A stretch of DNA of 34,016 nt, from positions 1 to 34,016 of the forward strand of contig JABLXH010000013.1 of NCBI GenBank assembly GCA_013178155.1. Direction: 5' to 3'. Both the position numbers and the translations under genes were made by a program. The notes beneath the pieces are model-generated. The model worked only from the letters and a program-made list of their open reading frames with translations. It was not told where the DNA came from and ran no database searches. Source of the stretch: Armatimonadota bacterium. GTDB taxonomy: Bacteria > Armatimonadota > Zipacnadia > Zipacnadales > UBA11051. Shown here piece by piece: positions 24,483 through 32,967 of the stretch (positions within the stretch are counted from its first letter, which is position 1; every line of letters begins with the position of its first letter).

Positions 24483-25946
24483 TCACCAGTTCAGCCAGCA
24501 GACCCCGCCGACCGGCGCCAGGAGACTATCGGCTTCACGGGGGCCCCAGGTGCCAGCCGCATACGGGTACGGCCTGGGTCGCATCTCCAGAAGCGGCGTG
24601 AGAAGTCGCCAGGCCGCGAGTACCTCGTCAATGCGCACGAACAGTGTCTGATCACCGGTCAGTATGTCCAGCAGCAGTGCCTCATAAGCCTCGGGCAGAC
24701 GCCCGAAGACCTCGTCATAGCGGAACCGCAACCGCTGTGGCTGCAAGGTCAGCATGTCCCCCGGCGCCTTGACCACAAACTCCAGCTCGAATCCCTCGTC
24801 GGGTTCCAGGGTGATGACCAGTGAGTTGGCTGACACCGCCGCATCCGGGTAGCGGTCGAACACCGACAGCACCGGGCAGCGGAAGTTGACCACGATCTGG
24901 CGGGTGCTCTTGGCCAGACGCTTGCCGGTGCGCAGGTAGAAGGGCACGCCCTGCCAGCGCCAGTTGTTGATATTCAACTCCAGGGCCACGAACGTCTCCG
25001 TGCTGGAGGCCGGTTGCACGCCTGCGGCATCCAGATAGCCGGGCACCCCGATGCCGTCTATCTCCCCGACGACGTACTGGCCGAAGCACACCCCCTGCTG
25101 GCGTATCGGCGCCACCGCCTGCAGCACCTTGGCCTTCTCATTCCGGATGGCGTCGGCCTCGAAGGAGGCGGGGATCTCCATGGCAACCAGCGTGAGCAAC
25201 TGCATCATGTGGTTCTGGACCATATCCCGCAGCGCACCTACCCCGTCGTAGAAGGCAGCCCGGTCCTCGATCCCAGCGGTCTCCGCCACCGTGATCTGCA
25301 CACTGGCGATACGGTCGCGGCTCCAGAGTGACTCGAAGACGGGATTGGCAAACCGGAACACCAGCAGGTTCTGGACGGCTTCCTTGCCCAGGTAGTGGTC
25401 GATGCGGTAAGTCTGCTCTTCGCTGAAATACCTCTTCAGCAGGCGGTCCAGTTCGTTGGCCGACTCAAGGTCATGCCCAAAAGGTTTCTCGACGACGATG
25501 CGGGTCCACCCCGGCGCTCGGTGCAGCCCTGCCGCGCCCAGCCCTTCCACTGCCAGCGGCAGGCTTGCGGGCGGAATGGCCAGGTAAAACACGCGGTTGC
25601 CCGGCAGGTCGTGTTGGCGCTCGAGGGCCTCGATGCGAGACCGCAGCGCCTGGAAGTCCTCGGGACCTTCCTCTCCCAGGGCGTGGTAGTGCAGACACTC
25701 ATCACACCAGTGAGTGCACGTTTCATCGGCCGGGAGACCCGCGGCCGCGAGGGCTTCGCGCGCCCACTGGCGGTAGCTCTCATCATCGAGGTGGCGGCGC
25801 CGGGCGGTGGCCAGGATGATGCTCTTCGCCGTCAGGCTGCCCTGGGCCGCAAGCTGCCACACCGCCGGCAGCAGCTTCCGGCGGGCCAGCGCACCGCTGC
25901 CGCCCATGATCACGAACAGATGCGGCTCGACCTCACGCGGGGCCAT
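24483..25946 (-). CDS. zwf: Glucose-6-phosphate 1-dehydrogenase
   Basis: This 487-aa protein is of the length usual for Zwf. The coenzyme-binding motif FVIMGGSGALARRKLLPA (11-28) corresponds to the GxxGDLxxRKL motif, with Ala instead of Asp. EKPFG (153-157) and the catalytic signature RIDHYLGKE (181-189, H184 region) are present, as is the FRFANPVFESLW block. It oxidises glucose 6-phosphate to 6-phosphogluconolactone, making NAD(P)H. It is the last gene of a hydF-gnd-zwf unit, starting 2 bp after the stop of gnd with GGGAGG inside gnd. It converges with the glycyl radical enzyme gene across a 19-bp gap without a visible terminator. Confidence 0.96.
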   Translation of the reverse strand: MAPREVEPHLFVIMGGSGALARRKLLPAVWQLAAQGSLTAKSIILATARRRHLDDESYRQWAREALAAAGLPADETCTHWCDECLHYHALGEEGPEDFQALRSRIEALERQHDLPGNRVFYLAIPPASLPLAVEGLGAAGLHRAPGWTRIVVEKPFGHDLESANELDRLLKRYFSEEQTYRIDHYLGKEAVQNLLVFRFANPVFESLWSRDRIASVQITVAETAGIEDRAAFYDGVGALRDMVQNHMMQLLTLVAMEIPASFEADAIRNEKAKVLQAVAPIRQQGVCFGQYVVGEIDGIGVPGYLDAAGVQPASSTETFVALELNINNWRWQGVPFYLRTGKRLAKSTRQIVVNFRCPVLSVFDRYPDAAVSANSLVITLEPDEGFELEFVVKAPGDMLTLQPQRLRFRYDEVFGRLPEAYEALLLDILTGDQTLFVRIDEVLAAWRLLTPLLEMRPRPYPYAAGTWGPREADSLLAPVGGVCWLNW

Positions 25947-25948
25947 GG

Positions 25949-26860
25949 CTACTCACCCTCCCGCCTTACGGCGTGTCCACCGAACTGCTGCCGCATCAGC
26001 GCCAGTAGGCGGTCAGCGATGCTCTCCTCGTCCCGAGAGCGAAGCCTCTGCAGCAGGGAGAGCGTGATGACCGGAGCGGACACGTCGAGGTCAATGGCCT
26101 CCTGGACGGTCCATCGTCCCTCGCCGGAGTCCTCGACATAGGGGGCGATGGTGGTGAGGTCGGGAGTAGTCTCCAGCGCACCAGAGATCAGGTCTAGCAG
26201 CCAGGAGCGCACAACGCTGCCATCCCGCCAGATCTCGGCGACCTGGTGCAGATCCAGGCCCAGCTCCGTCTTGCGGCTCATGATGGCGAAACCCTCGGCA
26301 AAGGCCTGCATCATGCCATACTCGATGCCGTTGTGCACCATCTTGACGAAGTGTCCAGCGCCGTGCGGGCCCACATGGCCCCAGCCCCGGTCGGGGGCCG
26401 GCGCCAGGGCCTCCAACACAGGCCGCAAGTGTTCCACAACCTCGGCCTCGCCACCGACCATGAGACTGTACCCGTGCTCCAGACCCCAGATGCCCCCGCT
26501 GGTGCCGACATCCACCATTCGTAGCCCCCGGTCGGCCAACCGTGCCGCCCGGCGCATGGTGTCGCGGTAGTTGCTGTTGCCGCCGTCAATGACGATGTCG
26601 CCGGGAGATAGCAAGTCCGCCAGATGCGCCAGCATGTCATCGGTAGGCTGGCCCGCCGGCACCATGACCCACACCGCTCGCGGCGGTGTCAGCGCGGTGA
26701 CCAGCTCCTGGACCGAGAAGACCCCCTCCACACCGCGCTTCATGGCCTCCTCGACGGTACCTCGGGTCCGGCTGGTGCCGATGACCCGGTGACCCGCACG
26801 CAGCAACCGCTCGGCCATGTTGCCGCCCATGCGACCCAGTCCGATCATGCCCAGTTCCAT
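25949..26860 (-). CDS. gnd: 6-phosphogluconate dehydrogenase, decarboxylating (short YqeC/Gnd-type)
   Basis: This 303-aa protein starts at the ATG at 26860, preceded by GGGAG; the longer open frame (to 27094) lies within hydF. Landmarks are the Rossmann motif GMIGLGRMGGNM (4-15), DVGTSGGIWG (117-126) and GPHGAGHFVKMVHNGIEYG (about 164-182, catalytic Lys173 and Glu180). The length matches the shorter bacterial type (about 300 aa, often NAD-linked) rather than the 470-aa form. It converts 6-phosphogluconate to ribulose 5-phosphate and CO2. It lies 26 bp after hydF and 2 bp before zwf, so pentose phosphate genes follow a hydrogenase maturase. NADH or NADPH preference cannot be read from the sequence alone. 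Confidence 0.94.
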   Translation of the reverse strand: MELGMIGLGRMGGNMAERLLRAGHRVIGTSRTRGTVEEAMKRGVEGVFSVQELVTALTPPRAVWVMVPAGQPTDDMLAHLADLLSPGDIVIDGGNSNYRDTMRRAARLADRGLRMVDVGTSGGIWGLEHGYSLMVGGEAEVVEHLRPVLEALAPAPDRGWGHVGPHGAGHFVKMVHNGIEYGMMQAFAEGFAIMSRKTELGLDLHQVAEIWRDGSVVRSWLLDLISGALETTPDLTTIAPYVEDSGEGRWTVQEAIDLDVSAPVITLSLLQRLRSRDEESIADRLLALMRQQFGGHAVRREGE

Positions 26861-26886
26861 AGCAGTCTCCCTCGCTCGCGTGGCCT

Positions 26887-28152
26887 TCAGGTCCGGCTTC
26901 GCGCCCTCTCCCGCTCGGCCGCCCGGAAGCGTCGGTACTCTTCCAGTGCCGCCGGAAAGGGCCCCAGCGCGCGCTCGAAGATGCCCAGGCTGTAGGCAAT
27001 GGTGACCCCGTAGTTGGTTATCGGCACGCCCTGCTGGCGGCATCGCAGAATCCGGGACAGCATCTCGCGGCGGTTCCACATGCAGGAGCCGCAATGCACA
27101 ATGAGCCGGTAGGGTGTCACATCCTCGGGGAAGTCGTGCCCCTGGACATTGGTGAACTCCAGCTTGCCGCCAACATATTGGGTCAGCCAGCGCGGTATCT
27201 TAACCGTGCCAATGTCCTCGCCGATGGGGTGGTGGGAGCAGGCTTCGGCGATCAGGACCTTGTCACCGGGTTGGAGACGGTCAATGGTCAACGCTCCCCG
27301 CACGAACTCAAACAGGTCGCCCCGGTACCGGGCGAACAGGATCGAGAAGCTAGTCATGGGCACGCTGGGCGGCGTGTCGGCGGCCACCTTCAGGAAGCCC
27401 TGGGAGTCGGTGACCACGATGGCCGGCGGGCGGTTCAGACGGTCCAGGGCGTCCCGCAACTCTCGTTCCTTGACGATCATGCAGTAGGCATCCACATCCA
27501 GCACGTCCCGGATGGCATTGACCTGGGGCAGGATGAGTCGTCCCTTGGGCGCCTCCAGGTCTATGGGCACCACCAGCACCGCTAGTTCGCCGGCGGGCAC
27601 CAGATCTCCCATGATGGAAGGGGCGTTGATGAAATCCTCAGGTGCGTTGCGGATGAGCGCCTCGCGCAAGTCCAGCAGGCCGTCCCCGGAGGTGGCGACG
27701 GTCTGCACCACTGGCGTCTTGGCAGACCTGAACCCCGCCAGCAGCTCCTCCGACGGCGCCGCCACGTCCACTTTGTTGAAGACGACAATGGTGGGGATCT
27801 CGCGCTGCTTCAGTTCGCCCAGTATCTGCTGCTCGAACTCCCCCCACTCCCCCGCAGCGGCCACTACGACACCGAGGTCGCAGCGATCGAAAATCTGGCG
27901 CGTTCGCGCTACCCTCAGCTCACCCAGCGCCCCCACGTCGTCAATCCCGGCGGTGTCTATGAACAGCACCGGCCCCAGCGGGAGCAGTTCCATGGGCTTC
28001 TCCACCGGGTCGGTAGTGGTCCCGGCGATGTCCGAGACGATGGACACGTCCTGGCGGGTCAGGGCATTAAGCAGCGACGACTTCCCCACATTCCTCCGTC
28101 CGAAGAGGCCGATGTGGAGTCGGAAACCCTTGGGTGTGCCTGCGGTTGCCAT
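26887..28152 (-). CDS. hydF: [FeFe]-hydrogenase H-cluster maturation GTPase HydF
   Basis: This 421-aa protein starts at the ATG at 28152; a GTG six codons upstream (28170) is possible but less consistent with the usual HydF N-terminus. GTPase motifs: P-loop GRRNVGKSS (18-26), GTTTDPV (44-50), DTAG (66-69) and NKVD (126-129). The Fe-S motif is C305-x-H307...H353-C354-x2-C357 (EACSHHP and VHCGSC), diagnostic for HydF. HydF is the scaffold on which the 2Fe subcluster is assembled by HydE and HydG before delivery to hydrogenase. Neither partner nor hydrogenase is in the window. It heads a hydF-gnd-zwf unit, a combination I do not know as standard. It implies that the cell makes or uses H2. Confidence 0.96.
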   Translation of the reverse strand: MATAGTPKGFRLHIGLFGRRNVGKSSLLNALTRQDVSIVSDIAGTTTDPVEKPMELLPLGPVLFIDTAGIDDVGALGELRVARTRQIFDRCDLGVVVAAAGEWGEFEQQILGELKQREIPTIVVFNKVDVAAPSEELLAGFRSAKTPVVQTVATSGDGLLDLREALIRNAPEDFINAPSIMGDLVPAGELAVLVVPIDLEAPKGRLILPQVNAIRDVLDVDAYCMIVKERELRDALDRLNRPPAIVVTDSQGFLKVAADTPPSVPMTSFSILFARYRGDLFEFVRGALTIDRLQPGDKVLIAEACSHHPIGEDIGTVKIPRWLTQYVGGKLEFTNVQGHDFPEDVTPYRLIVHCGSCMWNRREMLSRILRCRQQGVPITNYGVTIAYSLGIFERALGPFPAALEEYRRFRAAERERARSRT

Positions 28153-28279
28153 TCGCTGTCCAAACAACACCTTTCACTGGTTCGATGACGGGGCCCACGT
28201 CTCTGGTGCCTCCCCGTCGCTGACCGCGTCGAGACTCACACCGCGACAGGAGCGGTGGGCGCCCGCCGAGGCTGCTCCC
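28153..28279. other. 127-bp gap before hydF
   Basis: This minus-strand gap separates the secreted glycosidase-like gene (stop 28280) from hydF. It is large enough to hold a promoter for hydF. I see no strong terminator; whether hydF is read with the upstream genes is open. Confidence 0.35.
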
Positions 28280-30523
28280 TCAGAGGGTCGCCTGCGTGCG
28301 GCCCTGGTCAAGCCGGATCAGCCGCACATCATAGGGACGCAAGCGGAGCGTCAAGGTTCCCTGGTGGACGGGAAGATCGTGCCTCCGCCAGCGAGCGCGG
28401 GTTACGCCTGGCGGCAAAGTGATAGCCGCTGTCCGGGACTTGCTGATGGGGTTGACCACCAGCACCCATCCCGGGTCGCCCTCGATGGTACGCAACACCA
28501 CGCCCGGGGTGTTGGTCCGACAGGGGCGCTGGGCCTCTGGCCCCGTCAGGATCGGTGCCTGGGCCTCGATCTCTCGCGAAAGGGCCACCAGGTCGCGCCA
28601 CCGTCGTTCAAAATGAGCATCGCGCTGAAACTCGTGAAACGCATAGAAGAGCAGGCCGCGGGCCCCCTTGGCGAGAGCCAGATAGGTCAGCGCCCGGAGA
28701 CGCTCGCTACCATCGGGGGCGTTGCTGAAGTGCCAGAGGCAGGCCCAGAAGGGCGCGGTGGGCGGCAGGTCCTGCAGCACCGTGTCGCACATCCCCGGCA
28801 TCTCCAGCATCATCTGGTCCCAGTCGCGCCAGGGGTATAGCTCGGGCCCGAAGATGTCGTAGCTGGGGGCCAGTTCGCGGATGCAGGTCAGGTCCACATG
28901 CACCTGGATGGTCGGGTGCAGCGGGTCCTCCTCGTGCAGCCATCGTCGCAGGTCGCGCATGGCCGCTAAGTACTCGGTGCACAGCTCATCGTTGATGTAG
29001 TACCCGGCCATGGCCGGGCAGTCGCGCAGTCGCCGCGCCACGTCGCGGAAGGCCTGCTCGCGGCTGCTGAAGCCCGGGAAGTAGTGTCCCAATGGCTTCG
29101 CCCATGGCGTCTCATACAGGTTCACCGCCGGGATGAACCGCACCCCGCGCCGGGAACACTCCTCGGCATAGGCCTCGAGCGCCTCCGGACCGCCGTCCAG
29201 TGCGGAGTAGTCCAGCAGGCCCAGGGGCGTCCCCGCCAGATGGTCCAGGACATAGGTGACGTACTCCGGGTCCCGCTGCTCCCTGGCCGCCATCGTCCGG
29301 GGGTCCAGCGCCGTGGCGGCATAGACGAACATGGGCAGCCAGGTCCGACCTCGATCGCGCAGCAGGTTGTCGGGGCCGATGAGCGTGCCTTGCGCCGCCT
29401 CGGCGGGCGACAGGATGGTCCAGTCCAGGGCGCTCGCGTAGTCCGGACACCTTTCCGTGGCGAGCTTCACCTGCACCCGATAGCGCCCCGGTGGGAGGCT
29501 GCGGACGGGAAGGGGCAAGTTACGGTCGGCTCCGGCTGGCACCCGTGTCGCGGGGCTCTCCCCCACCAGGCGGCCGCCGGCGTCGCGGACGGTTGCGGTC
29601 AGGGCGCCGTCGCGGTACGCGCGGACCTTCAGACGCGGCACTGGCTGGCCAAGGGTGGTCACTCCGCTGTGCGGCTCCAGCAGGCACTCCACGGGGGGAC
29701 GCTTCACGGCAGGCTGCAGGACTCCCGGAGCCATGAGGTCGCGGCCGGTGGTGCGGTCTCGCAACAGGGCGCGGAAGCGGTACACGCCCTCCTGCAGCTC
29801 ACCGGTAGGAAACTCGAAGTCATGCCCGCCCCCGGCCGGCGCGGCCTGACCGTGGCCCTTGAGTGGGCCGTTCCATGGGGGCGTGCACAGCTCCACCGCC
29901 ACATCCACGTCACCAGGGATGACGTCACCCCGCGCCAGGTCCACCTGCACCCGGAAGGGCGGGCTATCCGCTGCCCCCACCACCTCCGGTGTCAGCACCC
30001 GCCAGCGGAGCACCTCCCGAACCGGGACTTCGGTGACTGAGATGTCGTCAATCCATGCCGCGCCCACGCCGTTCCAGTCCAGGGTGGCGTAGACCTCAGC
30101 CCAGGTCGTGCCGGGGGCAACTACCTCGCTCAGGAACCGCACCTCGGTCCAGTCGGTGGTCCAGCCCACACCCAGGGGACTGGAGCCTCCCAGAAACTGG
30201 TCGCCCCGCCACCATTGCAGGCCAAAGGTCGCCCCCAGCGCTGCCCCGTGGACGTCTTCGCTCTTCAGCCACGCCGACATCAGATGGCGCCGGCCGGGCC
30301 GCAGCGGCAGCTTCTGCGTAGCGATTCTGCGCCGCGCGGCGTCGTCCCAGGCGAAGCGCAGGCTGGCCGCCCCGCTATGGGCCACGGCGGTGTCTACGGC
30401 AAAGCCCTCAGGCAGGTCCCAGCCCTCCGCCCCTGCCTCGAAGCCAGGGTTCTTCACCAGGTTCGCCGCAGCCAGGGACGGCAGAGCCAGGGCGAGCGCT
30501 GCCATGAGCACAAGTCTACCCAC
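28280..30523 (-). CDS. Secreted TIM-barrel glycoside-hydrolase-like protein with CBM-like N-terminus
   Basis: This 747-aa protein starts at GTG (30523), with GTGGAG 7 nt upstream; a nearby ATG (30505) would remove the basic n-region of the signal peptide. Residues 1-20 are that signal (MGRLVLMAALALALPSLAAA). Residues 21-168 resemble CBM4/9 domains (NLVKNPGFEAGAEGW, AWIDDISVTE). Two beta domains follow (about 170-370). A TIM barrel spans about 390-680: YYINDEL (E513) fits the strand-4 acid/base of clan GH-A, and FGPELYP (E561) and FYAFHEF (E631) are nucleophile candidates. The end (about 685-747) is a small beta domain. It probably acts on polysaccharide in the periplasm or outside; family not assigned. 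It overlaps the MttB-like gene by 8 bp. Confidence 0.78.
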   Translation of the reverse strand: MGRLVLMAALALALPSLAAANLVKNPGFEAGAEGWDLPEGFAVDTAVAHSGAASLRFAWDDAARRRIATQKLPLRPGRRHLMSAWLKSEDVHGAALGATFGLQWWRGDQFLGGSSPLGVGWTTDWTEVRFLSEVVAPGTTWAEVYATLDWNGVGAAWIDDISVTEVPVREVLRWRVLTPEVVGAADSPPFRVQVDLARGDVIPGDVDVAVELCTPPWNGPLKGHGQAAPAGGGHDFEFPTGELQEGVYRFRALLRDRTTGRDLMAPGVLQPAVKRPPVECLLEPHSGVTTLGQPVPRLKVRAYRDGALTATVRDAGGRLVGESPATRVPAGADRNLPLPVRSLPPGRYRVQVKLATERCPDYASALDWTILSPAEAAQGTLIGPDNLLRDRGRTWLPMFVYAATALDPRTMAAREQRDPEYVTYVLDHLAGTPLGLLDYSALDGGPEALEAYAEECSRRGVRFIPAVNLYETPWAKPLGHYFPGFSSREQAFRDVARRLRDCPAMAGYYINDELCTEYLAAMRDLRRWLHEEDPLHPTIQVHVDLTCIRELAPSYDIFGPELYPWRDWDQMMLEMPGMCDTVLQDLPPTAPFWACLWHFSNAPDGSERLRALTYLALAKGARGLLFYAFHEFQRDAHFERRWRDLVALSREIEAQAPILTGPEAQRPCRTNTPGVVLRTIEGDPGWVLVVNPISKSRTAAITLPPGVTRARWRRHDLPVHQGTLTLRLRPYDVRLIRLDQGRTQATL

Positions 30524-31904
30524 GGAGGTACTCCACGGCGGCGGCGTAGACTTGGTCCACCTCGCGCGCCTGATGGTCGGTCAAGGCAAAAGTGCAGGAG
30601 GCGATCTCGTCCCGGGCTCGGGCCCAGGCTTCATCGAGAATCCTGCGGCTGCCCTCGCCGCGCCACCGGCCCATGTTCCAGTGGCGGAACAGGTCGGGGA
30701 AAGCGTAGAAGTCACGGAAGCGCCTCACCGTGTCCTCCACGCCCACGAATGTCCCCTCTTCCACACCCTGGGCGACCAGAGCGACGGGGTCCACCGCCGT
30801 ATCTTCGGGCAGCCCTGTGATGACCCGTTGGACGTAAGCCAGGATCTCCTGGTCAATGACCGCCTGCTGGGGGCTGAAGATCTCGTCTACCGAAAGCTGG
30901 CCCACGGCGCCGAAGCTACGGATGCCCAGAAGCGCCTGCCACAGCACCGCCGCAGTGCGCTCGGTCGCGGCCTGGGCGTCCGGGGCTTTGGCGACGGATC
31001 GGAACATCCCGGAACGCAGGGGGCGGCCGGTGAGGAAGTGGTGCATCTGGATGACCAGAGCCCGGTACAGGCACCATTCCGGTGATCCGAAGACGATAAA
31101 CGAGTACTGGAAGTCGAAGGGCTCGACGCGCAGGCCCAGGCCGCCGCCTAGGCCCAGGGCGCGGCACAGCAGGTCATGGCCGATGGCCTCGGCCACCGAC
31201 TGCACCAGAGCCGCGCGCGGGTCCAGAGGACAGGTCGCCCCCGCCATCGGGATGGAGCCGGTGATGGTGACGTTGACGTCCGGCTGGCCGAGGAACTCAA
31301 AGACGGTCTGCAGGCCCAGGTGGTCGAAGCGTAGCGGACTGATCGGTACCTGCTCCACCAGGCTGTAGACACGCCCCGCCGCCAGGTTCATGGCGATCAG
31401 GTAGCGCACTTCCTCGGGGTCGGTCACCGTCATTGAGCCGCCCAGGCGCGAGGAGTGGAGCAGGGCGATCCGCTCTGTCGCCAGTGTCACCAGGCGGGGC
31501 GGCACATCTCCGGGCTGCAGCGGCGGTACTCCGCCGTAGCCTCGCGCTTCCCAAAGTCTCGCCATGGCGATGGCCTCGCTGGTGGTACCCGGGCGCACGA
31601 TCCCTGTCTGCGGGTCGCAATAGGCCAAAGCGGCCCAGGAGCCGCCCATGGAGAGGCGCCGGTCGTCGGGCTCCGGGGCACCGGCATAGCGCCGGCTCAG
31701 GACATGTTCCCGCGTGGGTTCCACCGCGAAGCGCAGTCGGCCGGCGCGGTAGGTGATCCCGCCGAGCGCCAGCATGCGCTCAACGGTGGGCTGGTGCTCG
31801 CAGGCGATGCCGATCTCCGAGAGGACGCGCAGCGCGTCCTCAAACACGCTCTCCAGGTCCGTCTCGGTCCACGCGGGGCCGAGCGTCGGGTTCCAGATGG
31901 GCAT
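30516..31904 (-). CDS. MttB/COG5598 family (trimethylamine methyltransferase-like) protein
   Basis: This 462-aa protein has no signal peptide and starts at ATG with a weak GAGG about 12 nt upstream. The C-terminal block RRFRDFYAFPDLF...RWRGEGSRRILDEAW is the MttB-family signature, preceded by VAQGVEEGTFVGVEDTVR. The glycine-rich stretch GLGGGLGL (about 250-257) and MHHFLTGRP are also present. No in-frame amber codon is used, so it is of the non-pyrrolysine group, whose characterised members (MtgB, MtpB) demethylate quaternary amines such as glycine betaine or proline betaine and pass the methyl to a corrinoid protein. No corrinoid protein is in the window. Its stop overlaps the next gene (secreted glycosidase) by 8 bp. 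The substrate is not predictable. Confidence 0.85.
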   Translation of the reverse strand: MPIWNPTLGPAWTETDLESVFEDALRVLSEIGIACEHQPTVERMLALGGITYRAGRLRFAVEPTREHVLSRRYAGAPEPDDRRLSMGGSWAALAYCDPQTGIVRPGTTSEAIAMARLWEARGYGGVPPLQPGDVPPRLVTLATERIALLHSSRLGGSMTVTDPEEVRYLIAMNLAAGRVYSLVEQVPISPLRFDHLGLQTVFEFLGQPDVNVTITGSIPMAGATCPLDPRAALVQSVAEAIGHDLLCRALGLGGGLGLRVEPFDFQYSFIVFGSPEWCLYRALVIQMHHFLTGRPLRSGMFRSVAKAPDAQAATERTAAVLWQALLGIRSFGAVGQLSVDEIFSPQQAVIDQEILAYVQRVITGLPEDTAVDPVALVAQGVEEGTFVGVEDTVRRFRDFYAFPDLFRHWNMGRWRGEGSRRILDEAWARARDEIASCTFALTDHQAREVDQVYAAAVEYLRG

Positions 31905-31998
31905 AGGGCGCCAACCTCAGAGGAAAGTCTGCCGGTGAGCGGGTCATGCCGGAGTTGGCTCGGACCCGCGCCACGCAAGCTCCTATTCGCCGCCTGGT

Positions 31999-32952
31999 TC
32001 AGACTTCCTTGAGAGTGATGGCATCGAGGTCGAACGTGCCGAGTCCTGCCTGTGAGGCCAGGACGATGTGAGGGATTTCGGCCGGATCGTAGCCGAGGAG
32101 GCGCGCGCCGTAGGCGTCTACGGCGCAGATGTTGGGGCTGGCGCAGACCAGGCCCAGGTCTTCCACGAGACCGGGCCCCTTGGGGCCGTTGGTCTTCAGG
32201 GCGCGGGTGCCGTCGAGGATGTTGAGCGTGGGTCGGAGAGCCGTAGCCAGGTCCACGATGTTGCGATGCAGGTTGTCCGCCTCGGTCCCGCGTTTCGCGG
32301 AGTGGTAGCGTTGCCGATCACGGATCAGCCCCATCTGGTTCTTCAGCGCCAGGGTGACGTGGCTGGTGGCATGGTGCTTCAGCGTGGGCAGATTGATATA
32401 TACGTCGCAGTTCAGGGCGTCCGCCACCACCTCGTCCTCCTGGATACCCCCGCCGCCGCTGATCCTGATGGGCCGGTAGTACGAGCGGGGGGAATAATCC
32501 ACAAGAGGAACGCCACACTGGCGACAGACCTCCCGGGCGCCAGTCAGGTCAAAGACCACCCTGGCTGAGTCACAGGTGTGGTCGCCTACCACGATGCTGG
32601 CGGCGCCCGCCTCCTGGCAGGCCTCGATCACCGCCCGCAGCACCTCCGGGCTGGTACAGGCGCCCTGTTCAGGTAGCCGGGCCCAGGCCAGGTTAGGCTT
32701 GATCAGTACCCGATCCCCCCGACGGACGAAACTGGCCATGCCGCCAAACGGCTGTAACGCCGCCCTGACTGCCTCAGCTGCCTCGGACCGTCGCGCCACC
32801 ACCAGGTCCACGCCGTTGACTGGTCCTGCCTGCCAGCGGTTGCGCCCCACCTTCGGGCCAGGACCGGCCGGGCCAGAACCGCGACAGCCGCTCAGGGCTA
32901 CGGCGCCCAATCCGGCCAGTGCGGCTTGCTTGAGGAACTCCCGGCGGTTCAT
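31999..32952 (-). CDS. Tat-exported DUF362 lipoprotein
   Basis: This 317-aa protein begins NRREFLK (residues 2-8), a twin-arginine motif, followed by a hydrophobic stretch and a lipobox LSGC with the lipidated Cys at 23. This predicts Tat export and membrane anchoring. The body matches DUF362 (RGDRVLIKPNLAW, VLRAVIEACQEAG, DVYINLPTLKHHATSHVTLALKNQMGL). The HHA and KNQMGLI segments are conserved family landmarks. DUF362 proteins are of unknown function; some members carry Fe-S clusters, but no ferredoxin-type Cys cluster is present here. Tat export suggests folding, perhaps with a cofactor, in the cytoplasm. It lies 15 bp downstream of the LamG-like gene in a minus-strand run. Confidence 0.85.
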   Translation of the reverse strand: MNRREFLKQAALAGLGAVALSGCRGSGPAGPGPKVGRNRWQAGPVNGVDLVVARRSEAAEAVRAALQPFGGMASFVRRGDRVLIKPNLAWARLPEQGACTSPEVLRAVIEACQEAGAASIVVGDHTCDSARVVFDLTGAREVCRQCGVPLVDYSPRSYYRPIRISGGGGIQEDEVVADALNCDVYINLPTLKHHATSHVTLALKNQMGLIRDRQRYHSAKRGTEADNLHRNIVDLATALRPTLNILDGTRALKTNGPKGPGLVEDLGLVCASPNICAVDAYGARLLGYDPAEIPHIVLASQAGLGTFDLDAITLKEV

Positions 32953-32967
32953 GGGGGCCGTCCGCCC

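Noticed and set aside
27512-28840. A 442-aa plus-strand frame over hydF and the start of the next gene
   Set aside because: HydF on the opposite strand has all diagnostic motifs; the frame spans a gene boundary and is low complexity (Ser/Arg/Pro rich).
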